From WHTX01 sp038255145 (GTDB lineage Bacteria > Actinomycetota > Acidimicrobiia > Acidimicrobiales > CAIXPF01), in contig JBBSLP010000054.1 in NCBI GenBank assembly GCA_038255145.1, positions 1 to 44,423 of the forward strand: a stretch of DNA of 44,423 nucleotides. The letters are read 5' to 3'. This document shows, one piece after another, positions 16,864 to 25,142 of the stretch (positions are counted from its first letter, which is position 1; the number at the start of each line of letters is the position of its first letter). A model generated the notes under the pieces. The model made no database searches and was not told the origin of the DNA. It worked only from the letters and a program-made list of their open reading frames with translations. The translations under genes were made by a program, and so were the position numbers.

Positions 16864-18362
16864 ATGTCGACAGCACTGCCGGACGGCGCCCGGGGGCGTG
16901 AGCTCTTCGTGCTCGTCGCCGCGGCCCAGCTGGTGTCGTCCATGCAGTTCGCCATGATCTCGGTGGCCCTACCCGACGTGGTGTCGGACCTGGGCACGTC
17001 GCTGCGCTGGGCCAGCTGGTCGATCTCGCTGTTCACCATGACCCAGGCCGTATCCCTACCCGTGCTGGGCAAGCTCAGCGACGCCGCGGGGCGGCGGGTG
17101 GTGTTCGTGGGCGGGGTGGCCACCTTCGGGTTGTCGTCCCTGGCCTGCGCCCTGGCCCCCAACGTGGGTGTGCTCATCGTGGCCCGGGCCGTGCAGGGCA
17201 TCGCTGCGGGCAGCGTGCTGCCCTCGGCCTACGGCATCGTGGGCGACGCTTCGCGGGGCCCAACCGCACCCGGGTGCTGGGCCTGCTGTCGTCGGTGTTC
17301 CCCATCGGCTCGGTGGTGGGGCCCAGCGTGGGCGGTTTCGTGGTCGAGCACTTCGGCTGGCGGTACACCTTCCTGGTCAACGTGCCCATCGCCTTGGCCG
17401 TGACCGTGTGGGGGGCCAAGCGCATCCCCCGGCTGGGTCGCCGTACCGGGACCACGAAGATCGACTACGGCGGGGCCCTGCTGCTGACGGTGGCCGTAGG
17501 CCTGCTGATGGTGTCGTTGACCGAGCTGGGTCGCGACAGCGGGGGCGGCCACCACAGCGTGGTCGTCGTGGGCGTGGCCGGCGCCCTGGTCGGTGGGGCC
17601 CTGCTGCTGCGCCACGAGCGGCGCACCCCCCATCCCCTCATCGACCTGGCCCTGCTGCGTCGGCGCGAGTTCGCCTTCCTCAACGCCCTGAACTTCCTCT
17701 ACGGCATCTGCATCTTCGGCATGGTGTCCTTCGTGGCCCTCTACGCCCAGGAGGGCTACGGCCTCAGCGCCTCGCAGGCCGGTGTGCTGCTGACGCCCCG
17801 GGCCATGGCCATGGTGGCCACCTCGGTGCTGGCCAGCATGTTCCTCGATCGCACCGGGTTCCGCCGGCCCATCGGGGTGGGGTTGGGCATCCTGGCCGTC
17901 AGCGCAGCCCTACTCAGCGCGGGCCACGGCATGGCCGAGCGTTCGGGCATGCCCGAGCTGGTGTACCTGGGGGTGGTGGTGACGCTGCTGGGCGTGGGCC
18001 TGGGCATCGCCGGGCCGTCGGCCAACCAGGCCGGGCTCGACCTGCTACCCGACCAGGTGGCGGCGGTGACGGGGCTACGAGGCATGTTCCGGGCCCTGGG
18101 CGGGGCCGTGGGCACCGCGGCCATCGCCTCGGTGGCGTCCCGGGCCACCACTCCAGCCCACGGCCTCGAGCTGGCCTTCATCGGCCTGGCCGTGCTGGCC
18201 GTGGCCGCCATCGGCCTGCTCCCCGGCATCCCCGACCGACCCGTGGGCAGCGGACCCCGGGGTCGATCGGGCCCCGTGCCGGTGCCGAACGGACGGGCCG
18301 TCAGTCCGCGCCCCGTCGGTGGCCTGGCCGTCTCCGGCGCCCCGGCCGACGTGGGGGGCTGA
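16864..18362 (+). pseudogene. DHA2-type MFS transporter (14-TM drug/proton antiporter family), frameshifted
   Basis: Two frames together spell one DHA2 transporter of about 499 residues. The first part begins at ATG 16864 (GGAGGA upstream) and runs MSTALPDG... to LPSAYGIVGDA. It then continues out of frame to a stop at 17403. The correct continuation, NRTRVLGLLSSVFPIGSVVGP, is in the next frame and runs to 18362. Adding one T to GACGCTTCGCGG at about 17250 would give GDAFAGPNRTRVLG and restore a single gene. The lesion is a one-base deletion in vivo or a sequencing error. All other landmarks (SVALPDV, GKLSDAAGRR, RAVQGIAAG) are intact, so decay is recent if real. Confidence 0.82.
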
Positions 18363-18410
18363 GGCCCGGGCGGAACTGCGCCGCGACGCGTCGGCCCCGC
18401 CGCCCGAGGG

Positions 18411-19157
18411 TCAGATCGACAGGCCGCCGTCGACGACGAACTCGGCTCCGGTGCAGAACGAGGACTCGTCCGACAGCAGGAAGACGACCACGTTGCCCAC
18501 CTCGTCGGCGTGGGCCAGCCGGCGGATGGGAGCGTGGCGCACCATCTTGTTGGCCCGCTCCTCGGCCCCGGGGCCGTCGCCGGCCAGGTCGGTGATCATG
18601 GGGGTGTCGATGACGCCGGGGTGGACCGAGTTGGCCCGGATGCCGAAGCGGCCCAGTTCCAGGGCCGCGCTCTTGGTCATGCCGGTGACGGCGAACTTCG
18701 ACGCCCCGTAGGCCAGGGCGCCGTTGATGCCCCGGATGCCGGCCACCGAGGAGATGTTGACGATGGAGCCGGCCTGGTTGGGCACCATGGCCGCGGCCAC
18801 GGCCTGCATGCCCAGGAACACGCCGACCTGGTTGACGTCCACGATGCGCCGGTAGTCGTCCTCGGTGGTGTCGAGCAGGCGGCCGACCTTGTAGATGCCG
18901 GCGTTGTTGACCAGGCCATCGATGCGTCCGTGCCCGGTCACCACCGCTTCGACCAGCGCGGCCCACGAGCTGGCCGAGGCCACGTCGTGGTGGACCCAGG
19001 TGCCCCCGACCTCGGCGGCCACACCCTCGCCCTCGGCCAACACGTCGGTCACCACCACGGTGGCCCCTTCCGCGGCGAGCAGGCGGGCTTCGGATGCCCC
19101 CTGGCCCCGGGCTGCCCCCGTCACGATCACGACCTTGCCCTCGACCCGTCCCGGCAT
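18411..19157 (-). CDS. Short-chain dehydrogenase/reductase (SDR)
   Basis: A 248-residue classical SDR using NAD(P)H. Cofactor motif TGAARGQG (13-20), NNAG (84-87), catalytic Ser137 in NISS, Tyr150 and Lys154 in YGASK, and the usual PGVIDTPM after it. Asp38 after the second strand (VVVTDV) suggests NAD preference. ATG 19157 follows GAGGAGGGG. The closest types by eye are 3-oxoacyl-ACP reductases and hydroxysteroid dehydrogenases. It is convergent with the broken DHA2 gene and divergent from the second MFS gene. Its substrate is not evident, but an alcohol or ketone formed after deamidation is plausible. Confidence 0.88.
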   Translation of the reverse strand: MPGRVEGKVVIVTGAARGQGASEARLLAAEGATVVVTDVLAEGEGVAAEVGGTWVHHDVASASSWAALVEAVVTGHGRIDGLVNNAGIYKVGRLLDTTEDDYRRIVDVNQVGVFLGMQAVAAAMVPNQAGSIVNISSVAGIRGINGALAYGASKFAVTGMTKSAALELGRFGIRANSVHPGVIDTPMITDLAGDGPGAEERANKMVRHAPIRRLAHADEVGNVVVFLLSDESSFCTGAEFVVDGGLSI

Positions 19158-19332
19158 CGCCCCTCCTCGTTTCGAACGGGGCTCTGTCTACCAGCCGCGC
19201 CTCGTGAGCTCGGGCGGACCCGGGACCTCGGGCGGCGGGGTACCCGGGTGCCGACGACCCCGGGCCTCGGCGCAGCGGGGATCCTGGGCCGAGGGCGGGC
19301 TGGTCGTCGCCTTGCCGGCCGGGGTCAGCCTG

Positions 19333-19372
19333 GCGTAACCCGCCCGACCCCGGCCCGACCCCGGCGTGTAAC
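19333..19372 (+). promoter_or_regulatory. 40-nt conserved leader element, copy C (upstream of MFS2)
   Basis: GCGTAACC 19333-19340, GCC 19342-19344, ACC 19358-19360, TAAC 19369-19372; 28 of 40 positions match copy A (hand count, no gaps). A second partial GTGTAACC starts at 19366. The element ends 64 nt before the TTG start of the MFS gene and lies between it and the divergent SDR. Confidence 0.5.
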
Positions 19373-19436
19373 CGCCGCCGGGAATGGTGACCGCTCCCCG
19401 CCCGGGTCCGGGCGTCGCCCGAGCAGGAGGAACCGG

Positions 19437-20711
19437 TTGCCCGAAGGCCGCGGTGACGACCACGGAGGTCGCCCCGCCGGGCTGTCCGCCACCTGGTTCT
19501 ACGCCACCATCGCCGTAGGCGGCGTGGGTCTGACCATGACCGCTCCCATCACCGCGCTGTTCGCCAAGGCCCTGGGGGCGTCGGACTGGATGGCCGCCCT
19601 GGTGGTGTCGACCATCAGCATCTCGTTCCTGCCCGTCGACCTGGTGGGCAGCCGGGTCGTGCCCCGCCTCGATGCCCGCACCGCCCTGGTCGGCGGCTAC
19701 GCCATGTTCGGCGTGGGCTCGTTCATCTCGGCCCTGGCCCCCAACCTGGTGGTCATGGCCCTGGCCCGACTGCTGCAGGGCGCGGCGGTGGCGTTCCCCA
19801 TGGGGGCGGGCTTCCACCTCGCCCTACGCCTGGCTGCGCCGGGGCGCGAGGGCCGCGAGCTGGCCCGGTTCAACACCTACATCTTCATGGGCTTCGCCGG
19901 TGGACCCCTGGTGGTGGGCCTGGTGGCCGACATGGCCGGGGGCACCACCGGGTTGCGCTGGGGCTTCGCCGTCTGCGGGTTGGTCAACCTGGCTGCGGCG
20001 CTGATGGCCCGGCTGGCCCTGCCGTCGATCCCGTCGGTCGAGCGGCCGTCCTTCGGCCTGCCCGGCCGGGCCGCCTTCGCCGGACGTCGTACCCGCAAGG
20101 CGCTGTTGGCTGCCGGGCTCGGCTTCGGTCTGCGGGGCATCGCTGCGCTGACCCTGCTGCCCCTGCTGGGCGACGACATCGGCGTCGGTCCCGGCACCGT
20201 GGCCATCGCCACCCTCTTCATGGCCCTGACCGAGCTGGGCGGCATCGCCCTCAGCGGCCGCCTGGCCGACCACCACGGTCGTCGACCGGTGATCGCCGTG
20301 TCCTCGGTCATGACCACGCTCACCCTGCTGGTCATGATCGTGCAGCCCACCGTGGTCAGCTACCTGGCCCTCAGCGCCGTCCTCGGCTTCGCCATCAGCG
20401 CCCTGCGGGTGGTGCCCGCCGCCGTGGTCGTCGACGTGGCCGAGGACAGCGAGGCGGCCGGGATCGGCTGGCGCCTGTCCTGTGACGCCAACTCCCTGGC
20501 CACGGCCCTGCTCATCAGCGCGGCGTTCGCCCTGGGTGGCCTGCACGGCGGTTTCGTCTACGCCGCGGCGGCCTCGGCCCTCATCGGTTGGCTGGCCCTG
20601 TCCATCGGCGAGACCCTCCCCCGCGGCGGTCGCCGCACCGAACCCGCGGCAGGTCCCGATGGCGCCGGGAGCACGGCAGGACCAGCGGTCGTCACCCCCA
20701 CCACCGACTGA
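19437..20711 (+). CDS. MFS transporter (paralogue of the gene at 15434)
   Basis: A 424-residue MFS protein. The start is TTG at 19437, selected because AGGAGG (19425-19430) sits 6 bases upstream and the long open frame before it is non-coding in style. It matches the first MFS protein along almost its whole length, for example WFYATIA, MTAPITAL, SRVVPR, LRWGFA and ISALRVVP. It contains about 12 hydrophobic segments. A conserved leader element precedes it, as for other island genes. The stop codon falls inside the first unit of a 14-bp tandem repeat array, so repeat slippage could alter the C-terminus. Confidence 0.86.
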   Translation: MPEGRGDDHGGRPAGLSATWFYATIAVGGVGLTMTAPITALFAKALGASDWMAALVVSTISISFLPVDLVGSRVVPRLDARTALVGGYAMFGVGSFISALAPNLVVMALARLLQGAAVAFPMGAGFHLALRLAAPGREGRELARFNTYIFMGFAGGPLVVGLVADMAGGTTGLRWGFAVCGLVNLAAALMARLALPSIPSVERPSFGLPGRAAFAGRRTRKALLAAGLGFGLRGIAALTLLPLLGDDIGVGPGTVAIATLFMALTELGGIALSGRLADHHGRRPVIAVSSVMTTLTLLVMIVQPTVVSYLALSAVLGFAISALRVVPAAVVVDVAEDSEAAGIGWRLSCDANSLATALLISAAFALGGLHGGFVYAAAASALIGWLALSIGETLPRGGRRTEPAAGPDGAGSTAGPAVVTPTTD

Positions 20712-20819
20712 TCACCACCGGCTGATCACCACCGACTGATCACCACCGACTGATCACCACCGGCTGATCACCACCGACTGATCACCACCGGCTGATCACC
20801 ACCGACTGATCACCACCGG
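20708..20819 (+). repeat. Eight tandem copies of a 14-bp repeat
   Basis: CTGATCACCACCGR repeats eight times at exactly 14-bp intervals starting at 20708, with the last base alternating G or A. Each unit holds the palindrome TGATCA. The array overlaps the stop of the MFS gene and ends 9 bases before the stop of the convergent CoA-transferase gene. Confidence 0.95.
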
Positions 20820-20828
20820 GCGGCGGGA

Positions 20829-23279
20829 TCACTCGAAGGCGCCGTCCTCGCACAGGGCGGCGATGCGGGCATCGTCGTAGCCCAGCAGCTCGCCCAGGAT
20901 GTGCTGGTTGTGCTGGCCCCAGGTGGGACCGGCGCGGCGGGGCCGGCCCGGGGTGCGCGACAGGCGGAAGCCGAACTGCTCGGCCCAGCTGTGGCCGTAG
21001 ATGGGGTGGGTCACCTCGACGAAGTGGTCCCGATGGGCCAACTGGGCGTCCACCACGCACTGCTCGCTGTTCTGCACCTGGTGGGCGGCCACGCCGTGGG
21101 CCTGCAACACGACCTCGAGGGTGCAGGCATCCTGACCGGAGGTCCACGCCGCCACCAGCCCGTCGAGCTCGTCGGCCCGGGCCCGGCGTTCGGCCGTGCT
21201 CAGCCCGGCCAGCTGGTCGCAACCGATCAGGGCGGCCAGAGCCCGCCACTGGTCGTCGTCCTCGCAGGCGATGGCCACCCAGCGGTCGCCGTCGGTGCGA
21301 CCGTCATCGCCCCCGGCGGCGGGGTAGACGGCGTGGGGGGCCATGTCGGGATCGGCGTTGCCCAACCGCCCCGCGGTGTGGCCGTGCAGGGCCTGGTCGA
21401 CGAGGGCGGGGGCCAGGAAGTGCAGGCCGCCCTCGATCTGGGAGAAGTCGATGCCCATGCCCTTGCCGTCCCGGCGGGCCTTGTCGACCGCGGCGAGGAT
21501 GACCGCGGCGGTCAACCGGGGTGAGGTGGCGTCGGTGTAGGCCAGGAACGGCCCCGCCGGCAGCCGGTCGGGCCAGCCGGTGATCTCGTAGAAGCCCGCC
21601 GTGGCCGCCCCCATGTTGCCGAAGCCGGGGATGGGGGAGTTGGGCCCGCTGTGGCCGAACAACGAGGTCGACACCGTGACCAGGCGGGGGTTCACCGCCC
21701 GCAGCGCGTCCTGGCCGATGCCCAGTCGGTCGCTGACCCCGGGGGCGAAGCCCTCGATGGCCACGTCGGCCCACCGGACCAGGTCGAGCATCACGTCGAG
21801 CGCCCCGGGCGCCCGCAGGTCGAGCTGCAGGCTGAGCTTGTCGGCGTTGATGGAGTGCCACTGCTGGGAGTCCTCGGCCCCCCCGGCCCCGTCGCGGGGC
21901 AGTGAGGAGCTGCGTACCTGGTCGGGACGGGTGGCCGACTCGACCCGCACCACCGTGGCCCCGTAGTAGGCCAGGAGGCGGGTGGCGAAGGGACCGGCGT
22001 AGACCCAGGTCAGGTCGACGACCTTCAGCCCATCCAGCGCCCCCCGGACGCCGTCGCCACCGTCACCCTCCCCACCCCCGTCCGGGCTGTCCTCGGCGCC
22101 GTGGGCCAGGACCCGGGGTGCGGTCCGGGCCGGAGCAGCGGCACGTTCGGCGCCGTCGCCCAGGTAGGCGGCGGTGTGCTGACCCAGCTCGGGAGCCATG
22201 CCCAGCCGTTGCAGGGGCACGTCGGCGCACACGGCGAACGGTCCGGGCAGCCGGGCCGTGGTCATCCCGTCACCGTCGGGCACGACCACCTCGTCCCAGA
22301 AGCCCCGCTCGGCCAGGTGGTCGTCGGCCAGCACGTCCGCCGCGGTGGCGATGGGCACCATGAGCAGGCGTCGTTCGCGGGCCAGGGCGAACAGCTCGGC
22401 CTTGGTGTGGCGGGACACGGCCTCGGTGATGGCGGCCCGGGTGCGCTCGACGATGCCCACCACCTCGTCGAGGGTGTGAGCATCGAGCAGGGTGGGCCAG
22501 GGCTCCGCCGCCAGGTCGGCGTCGATGCACCCCTCCTCGAGCACCCAGGCCAGCAGGCGCGACGTGTAGGGGCCGGCCAGCACCCCGGGCAGGAAGGTGA
22601 TGGTGACGTGCCCGTCCAGGCACGGGTAGACGAAAGGGAAGCGCAGGACCCCCTGCAGGAGCACGCCGCCGGCCAGGCGCTGCACGGAGGGGGCTCCGAG
22701 CAGGGCCGGGGCCATCCACCCCTGGCAGCTGAGCATCATCGCTTCCTGGGCCGACACGTCGATGTGCTGGCCCTGCCCCGACCCGGCCCGCTCGTGGAGG
22801 GCCACGAGGACGGCGCAGGCCGCCTCGGAGCCGGCGTTGATCCACACCTGGGGCACGGAGATGCGCAGCGGGGCCCGGTCGTCATCACCGGTGATGGACA
22901 CCTGGCCACTGGCTGCGGCCAGGGTCAGGTCGGTGGCCCGCCAGCCCGCCTTGGGCCCGTCGGGCCCGAAGGGGGTGAAGGACACGGTGATCAGCCCGGG
23001 GTGGCGTCGGCGTAGGGCGTCGAGGTCGATGGGCAGGGCGCCGCACTCGAGGAGGACATCGGCGTCGGCCGCCAACCGGTCGAGCTCGTCGGTGTCGCTG
23101 ACCACGACCGAGGCCTTGCCCCGGTCGAAGGCCAGGTGGGACAGGGCCCGGCCCCGCCGGCTGCGCTGGCCTTCGGGCGGTTCCACGGCGATGACCTCGG
23201 CCCCCAACTGGGCCAGCAGGAAGCCGGCGAACTGGCCCCGGTCATCGGTCAGATCCAGCACGCGATACGGCGACAGCAC
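20829..23279 (-). CDS. Two-domain CaiB/BaiF (class III) CoA-transferase
   Basis: An 816-residue fusion of two class III CoA-transferase domains, each about 390 residues, joined by a Gly/Asp/Glu-rich linker near residues 385-405. Domain 1 starts YRVLDLTDDRGQFAGFLLAQLGAEVIAVE and domain 2 GLKVVDLTWVYAGPFATRLLAYYGATVVRVE. The expected catalytic Asp is present in both: GQHIDVS in domain 1 and GMGIDFS in domain 2. These enzymes move CoA between carboxylic acids through an Asp-acyl intermediate. The fused form would supply the normally intertwined dimer in one chain. The start is a GTG at 23279. TAGGGT at 23326-23321 (- strand) is a possible -10 box. The specific acids are unknown; a second fusion of the same type is at 36066. 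Confidence 0.87.
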   Translation of the reverse strand: MLSPYRVLDLTDDRGQFAGFLLAQLGAEVIAVEPPEGQRSRRGRALSHLAFDRGKASVVVSDTDELDRLAADADVLLECGALPIDLDALRRRHPGLITVSFTPFGPDGPKAGWRATDLTLAAASGQVSITGDDDRAPLRISVPQVWINAGSEAACAVLVALHERAGSGQGQHIDVSAQEAMMLSCQGWMAPALLGAPSVQRLAGGVLLQGVLRFPFVYPCLDGHVTITFLPGVLAGPYTSRLLAWVLEEGCIDADLAAEPWPTLLDAHTLDEVVGIVERTRAAITEAVSRHTKAELFALARERRLLMVPIATAADVLADDHLAERGFWDEVVVPDGDGMTTARLPGPFAVCADVPLQRLGMAPELGQHTAAYLGDGAERAAAPARTAPRVLAHGAEDSPDGGGEGDGGDGVRGALDGLKVVDLTWVYAGPFATRLLAYYGATVVRVESATRPDQVRSSSLPRDGAGGAEDSQQWHSINADKLSLQLDLRAPGALDVMLDLVRWADVAIEGFAPGVSDRLGIGQDALRAVNPRLVTVSTSLFGHSGPNSPIPGFGNMGAATAGFYEITGWPDRLPAGPFLAYTDATSPRLTAAVILAAVDKARRDGKGMGIDFSQIEGGLHFLAPALVDQALHGHTAGRLGNADPDMAPHAVYPAAGGDDGRTDGDRWVAIACEDDDQWRALAALIGCDQLAGLSTAERRARADELDGLVAAWTSGQDACTLEVVLQAHGVAAHQVQNSEQCVVDAQLAHRDHFVEVTHPIYGHSWAEQFGFRLSRTPGRPRRAGPTWGQHNQHILGELLGYDDARIAALCEDGAFE

Positions 23280-23520
23280 GATCCAGCCCCCCTGGCGGAG
23301 CCCCCCGGCTCCGACGGCGGACCCTACTCCGGCTGTGACGTCCGCTACATCGCCCGCGCCTCGACCGGGGAACCACCCGCACCCGTGCTACCGCATCTTG
23401 AGGACGACCTTCGACGTATCGGACGGACGACCTACTGCGCTCACAGTGCGTGACACAAGCACCTCGCTCGGCAGCAAGCGAACGGGATGCGCCATCCACC
23501 TCCCGCCAGAAGGTGCAGCG
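23280..23520. other. Divergent intergenic region (CoA-transferase / surface protein)
   Basis: No gene seen. It must hold both promoters. On the - strand TAGGGT (23326-23321) resembles a TANNNT -10 box. On the + strand GAAGG lies about 8 bases before ATG 23521. I see no convincing riboswitch. Confidence 0.5.
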
Positions 23521-25128
23521 ATGCCGTTCATCGAGCTCAACCGGTTCTCCCGCTTCACCGCTCTCGCTCTCGCCGCCGCCCTCGTCGCCACCCCCGTGGC
23601 CGCCGGAGTCCTCACCTCACCGGCCGGCGCCGCCACCGACTCGGCCGCACTCGTCCCGCTGGCCGGCGCCCTGGGCTTCGGGGTCATCGTCGAGGGTGAC
23701 GCCCAGATGTGGGGCCACGAGGCCGAGACCCCGGTCCTCGTCGGTGGTGACCTCGACGTCGACGGCGGCTACGCCATCACCACGGGCACGTCGTCCTACA
23801 CCGATGGTGGCAGCCTGCCCATCGGGCTCTATGTCGTTGGCGATGTCGACTTCGGCTCGGGCAGCTACCGCCTCGACGTGAACGGGAGCTCGGGCCTGCG
23901 CATCGCCGACCTGTCCGGGATCCAGCTCTCCGACGCCGAGCAGAACGGCACCGATGCCCACCTCGTGGCTGTCGACAGCGCCGGGTCGGGTCCCGTCCGG
24001 GACCGTCTGCCCCGCATCGAGGTCCAGACCCACCAGGAGCTCGAGACCGTGGTGCCGGCGTCCCCCATCGACGTGTCGGCCATGTTCGCCCAGTTCCGGG
24101 CCACCTCGTCGACCCTGGCCAACTGCGGCACCGCCGTGCTGCTGACCGACGCCAACTACAACGGCCAGGCCGGCTCGGGCACCATCTACGACCCCGCCGC
24201 CATCCCCGCCGGCGCCACCATCTACATCCACCTGGGGGCCCCGGGCACCCAGCGCCTCGACCTGCCGGTCAGCCAGTTGGCCAACATCGGCGGCATCACC
24301 TTCCGTGATGCCCCCTCGGTCTCGGCCCCCCTGGTCATCAACCTGGTGGGCACCGGTGCCGCCACCTGGACCGTGCCCTCCTTCGGCGGCGTCGGCTCGG
24401 GCACCTACATGAACACCCTGTTCAACGTGGCGGCGCTGAGCTCGCTGACCCTGCTGGGCGGCACGCTGCCGGGCACGCTCTTCGCCCCCTCCACCGCGGT
24501 GGTCGACCACAGCTCGTCCAACATCGACGGCTCAGTGGTCGCGGCTTCCCTGCAGCAGGGCGGTGCCGGCCAGGACGGTGGCGAGATGCACCACTTCCCC
24601 TTCACCGGGTCGCTGAGCTGCTCCCTGTCCACCACCACGACCGAGGCGCCGACCACGACCACGGCCGCCCCCACCACCACCGAAGCGTCGACGACGACGA
24701 CCCAGCCGGTCACCACGACGACGCAGCCGACGACCTCGACCACCGAGCCCGAGGTTCCGGTGACCATTCCCACCGAGCCGACCACGTCGACCACGGAGCC
24801 CGAGGTTCCGGTGACCATCCCCACCGAGCCCACCACGTCGACCACGCAGCCCACCACCTCGACCACCGGGCCGACGCCGTCCACCACGCAGCCCACCACC
24901 ACGCAGCCCACCACCCCGACCACGCCGCCGACGACCACGGCCCCGCCCGCCAGCGTCACCGTCACGGTGGCCGGCGTCCCGACCGATGTCGCCGTCCTGT
25001 CCTTGACCGCCACCCGTGAGCTGCCCCACACGGGCACCTCGGCTGCGGCCCAGGTCACCCTGGCGGGGACGCTGCTGTCGGCCGGCGGCGCCCTGGTCCT
25101 GCTGGCCCGTCGGGCCCGTCGGGCCTGA
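23521..25128 (+). CDS. Choice-of-anchor A family surface protein with sortase signal
   Basis: A 535-residue exported protein. The signal peptide (about 1-38) is RFTALALAAALVATPVAAG...AGA. Residues about 45-365 match the choice-of-anchor A domain pattern: an early 'ALGFGVIVEGDAQMWGHEAE' segment, a central STLANCG, and the late block LLGGTLPGTLFAPSTAV...SNIDGSVVAASL...EMHHFPFTG. Then comes a Thr/Pro-rich wall-spanning stretch of about 120 residues, including an exact 17-residue repeat. The C-terminus is LPHTG, a hydrophobic helix and RRARRA, the standard sortase sorting signal. It is expected to be covalently attached to the cell wall. Its partner or ligand is unknown. Confidence 0.82.
   Translation: MPFIELNRFSRFTALALAAALVATPVAAGVLTSPAGAATDSAALVPLAGALGFGVIVEGDAQMWGHEAETPVLVGGDLDVDGGYAITTGTSSYTDGGSLPIGLYVVGDVDFGSGSYRLDVNGSSGLRIADLSGIQLSDAEQNGTDAHLVAVDSAGSGPVRDRLPRIEVQTHQELETVVPASPIDVSAMFAQFRATSSTLANCGTAVLLTDANYNGQAGSGTIYDPAAIPAGATIYIHLGAPGTQRLDLPVSQLANIGGITFRDAPSVSAPLVINLVGTGAATWTVPSFGGVGSGTYMNTLFNVAALSSLTLLGGTLPGTLFAPSTAVVDHSSSNIDGSVVAASLQQGGAGQDGGEMHHFPFTGSLSCSLSTTTTEAPTTTTAAPTTTEASTTTTQPVTTTTQPTTSTTEPEVPVTIPTEPTTSTTEPEVPVTIPTEPTTSTTQPTTSTTGPTPSTTQPTTTQPTTPTTPPTTTAPPASVTVTVAGVPTDVAVLSLTATRELPHTGTSAAAQVTLAGTLLSAGGALVLLARRARRA
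24745..24846 (+). repeat. Two 51-bp tandem repeats in the Thr-rich wall region
   Basis: GAGCCCGAGGTTCCGGTGAC begins at 24745 and again at 24796, a 51-bp period (17 codons). The units are nearly identical in DNA, indicating recent duplication. They encode EPEVPVTIPTEPTTSTT. Confidence 0.85.
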
Positions 25129-25142
25129 ACCCGGCGCTCGGA

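Noticed and set aside
20708..20819. CRISPR array
   Set aside because: The 14-bp units are directly adjacent with no variable spacers; the same applies to the 11-bp units at 40663-40728.
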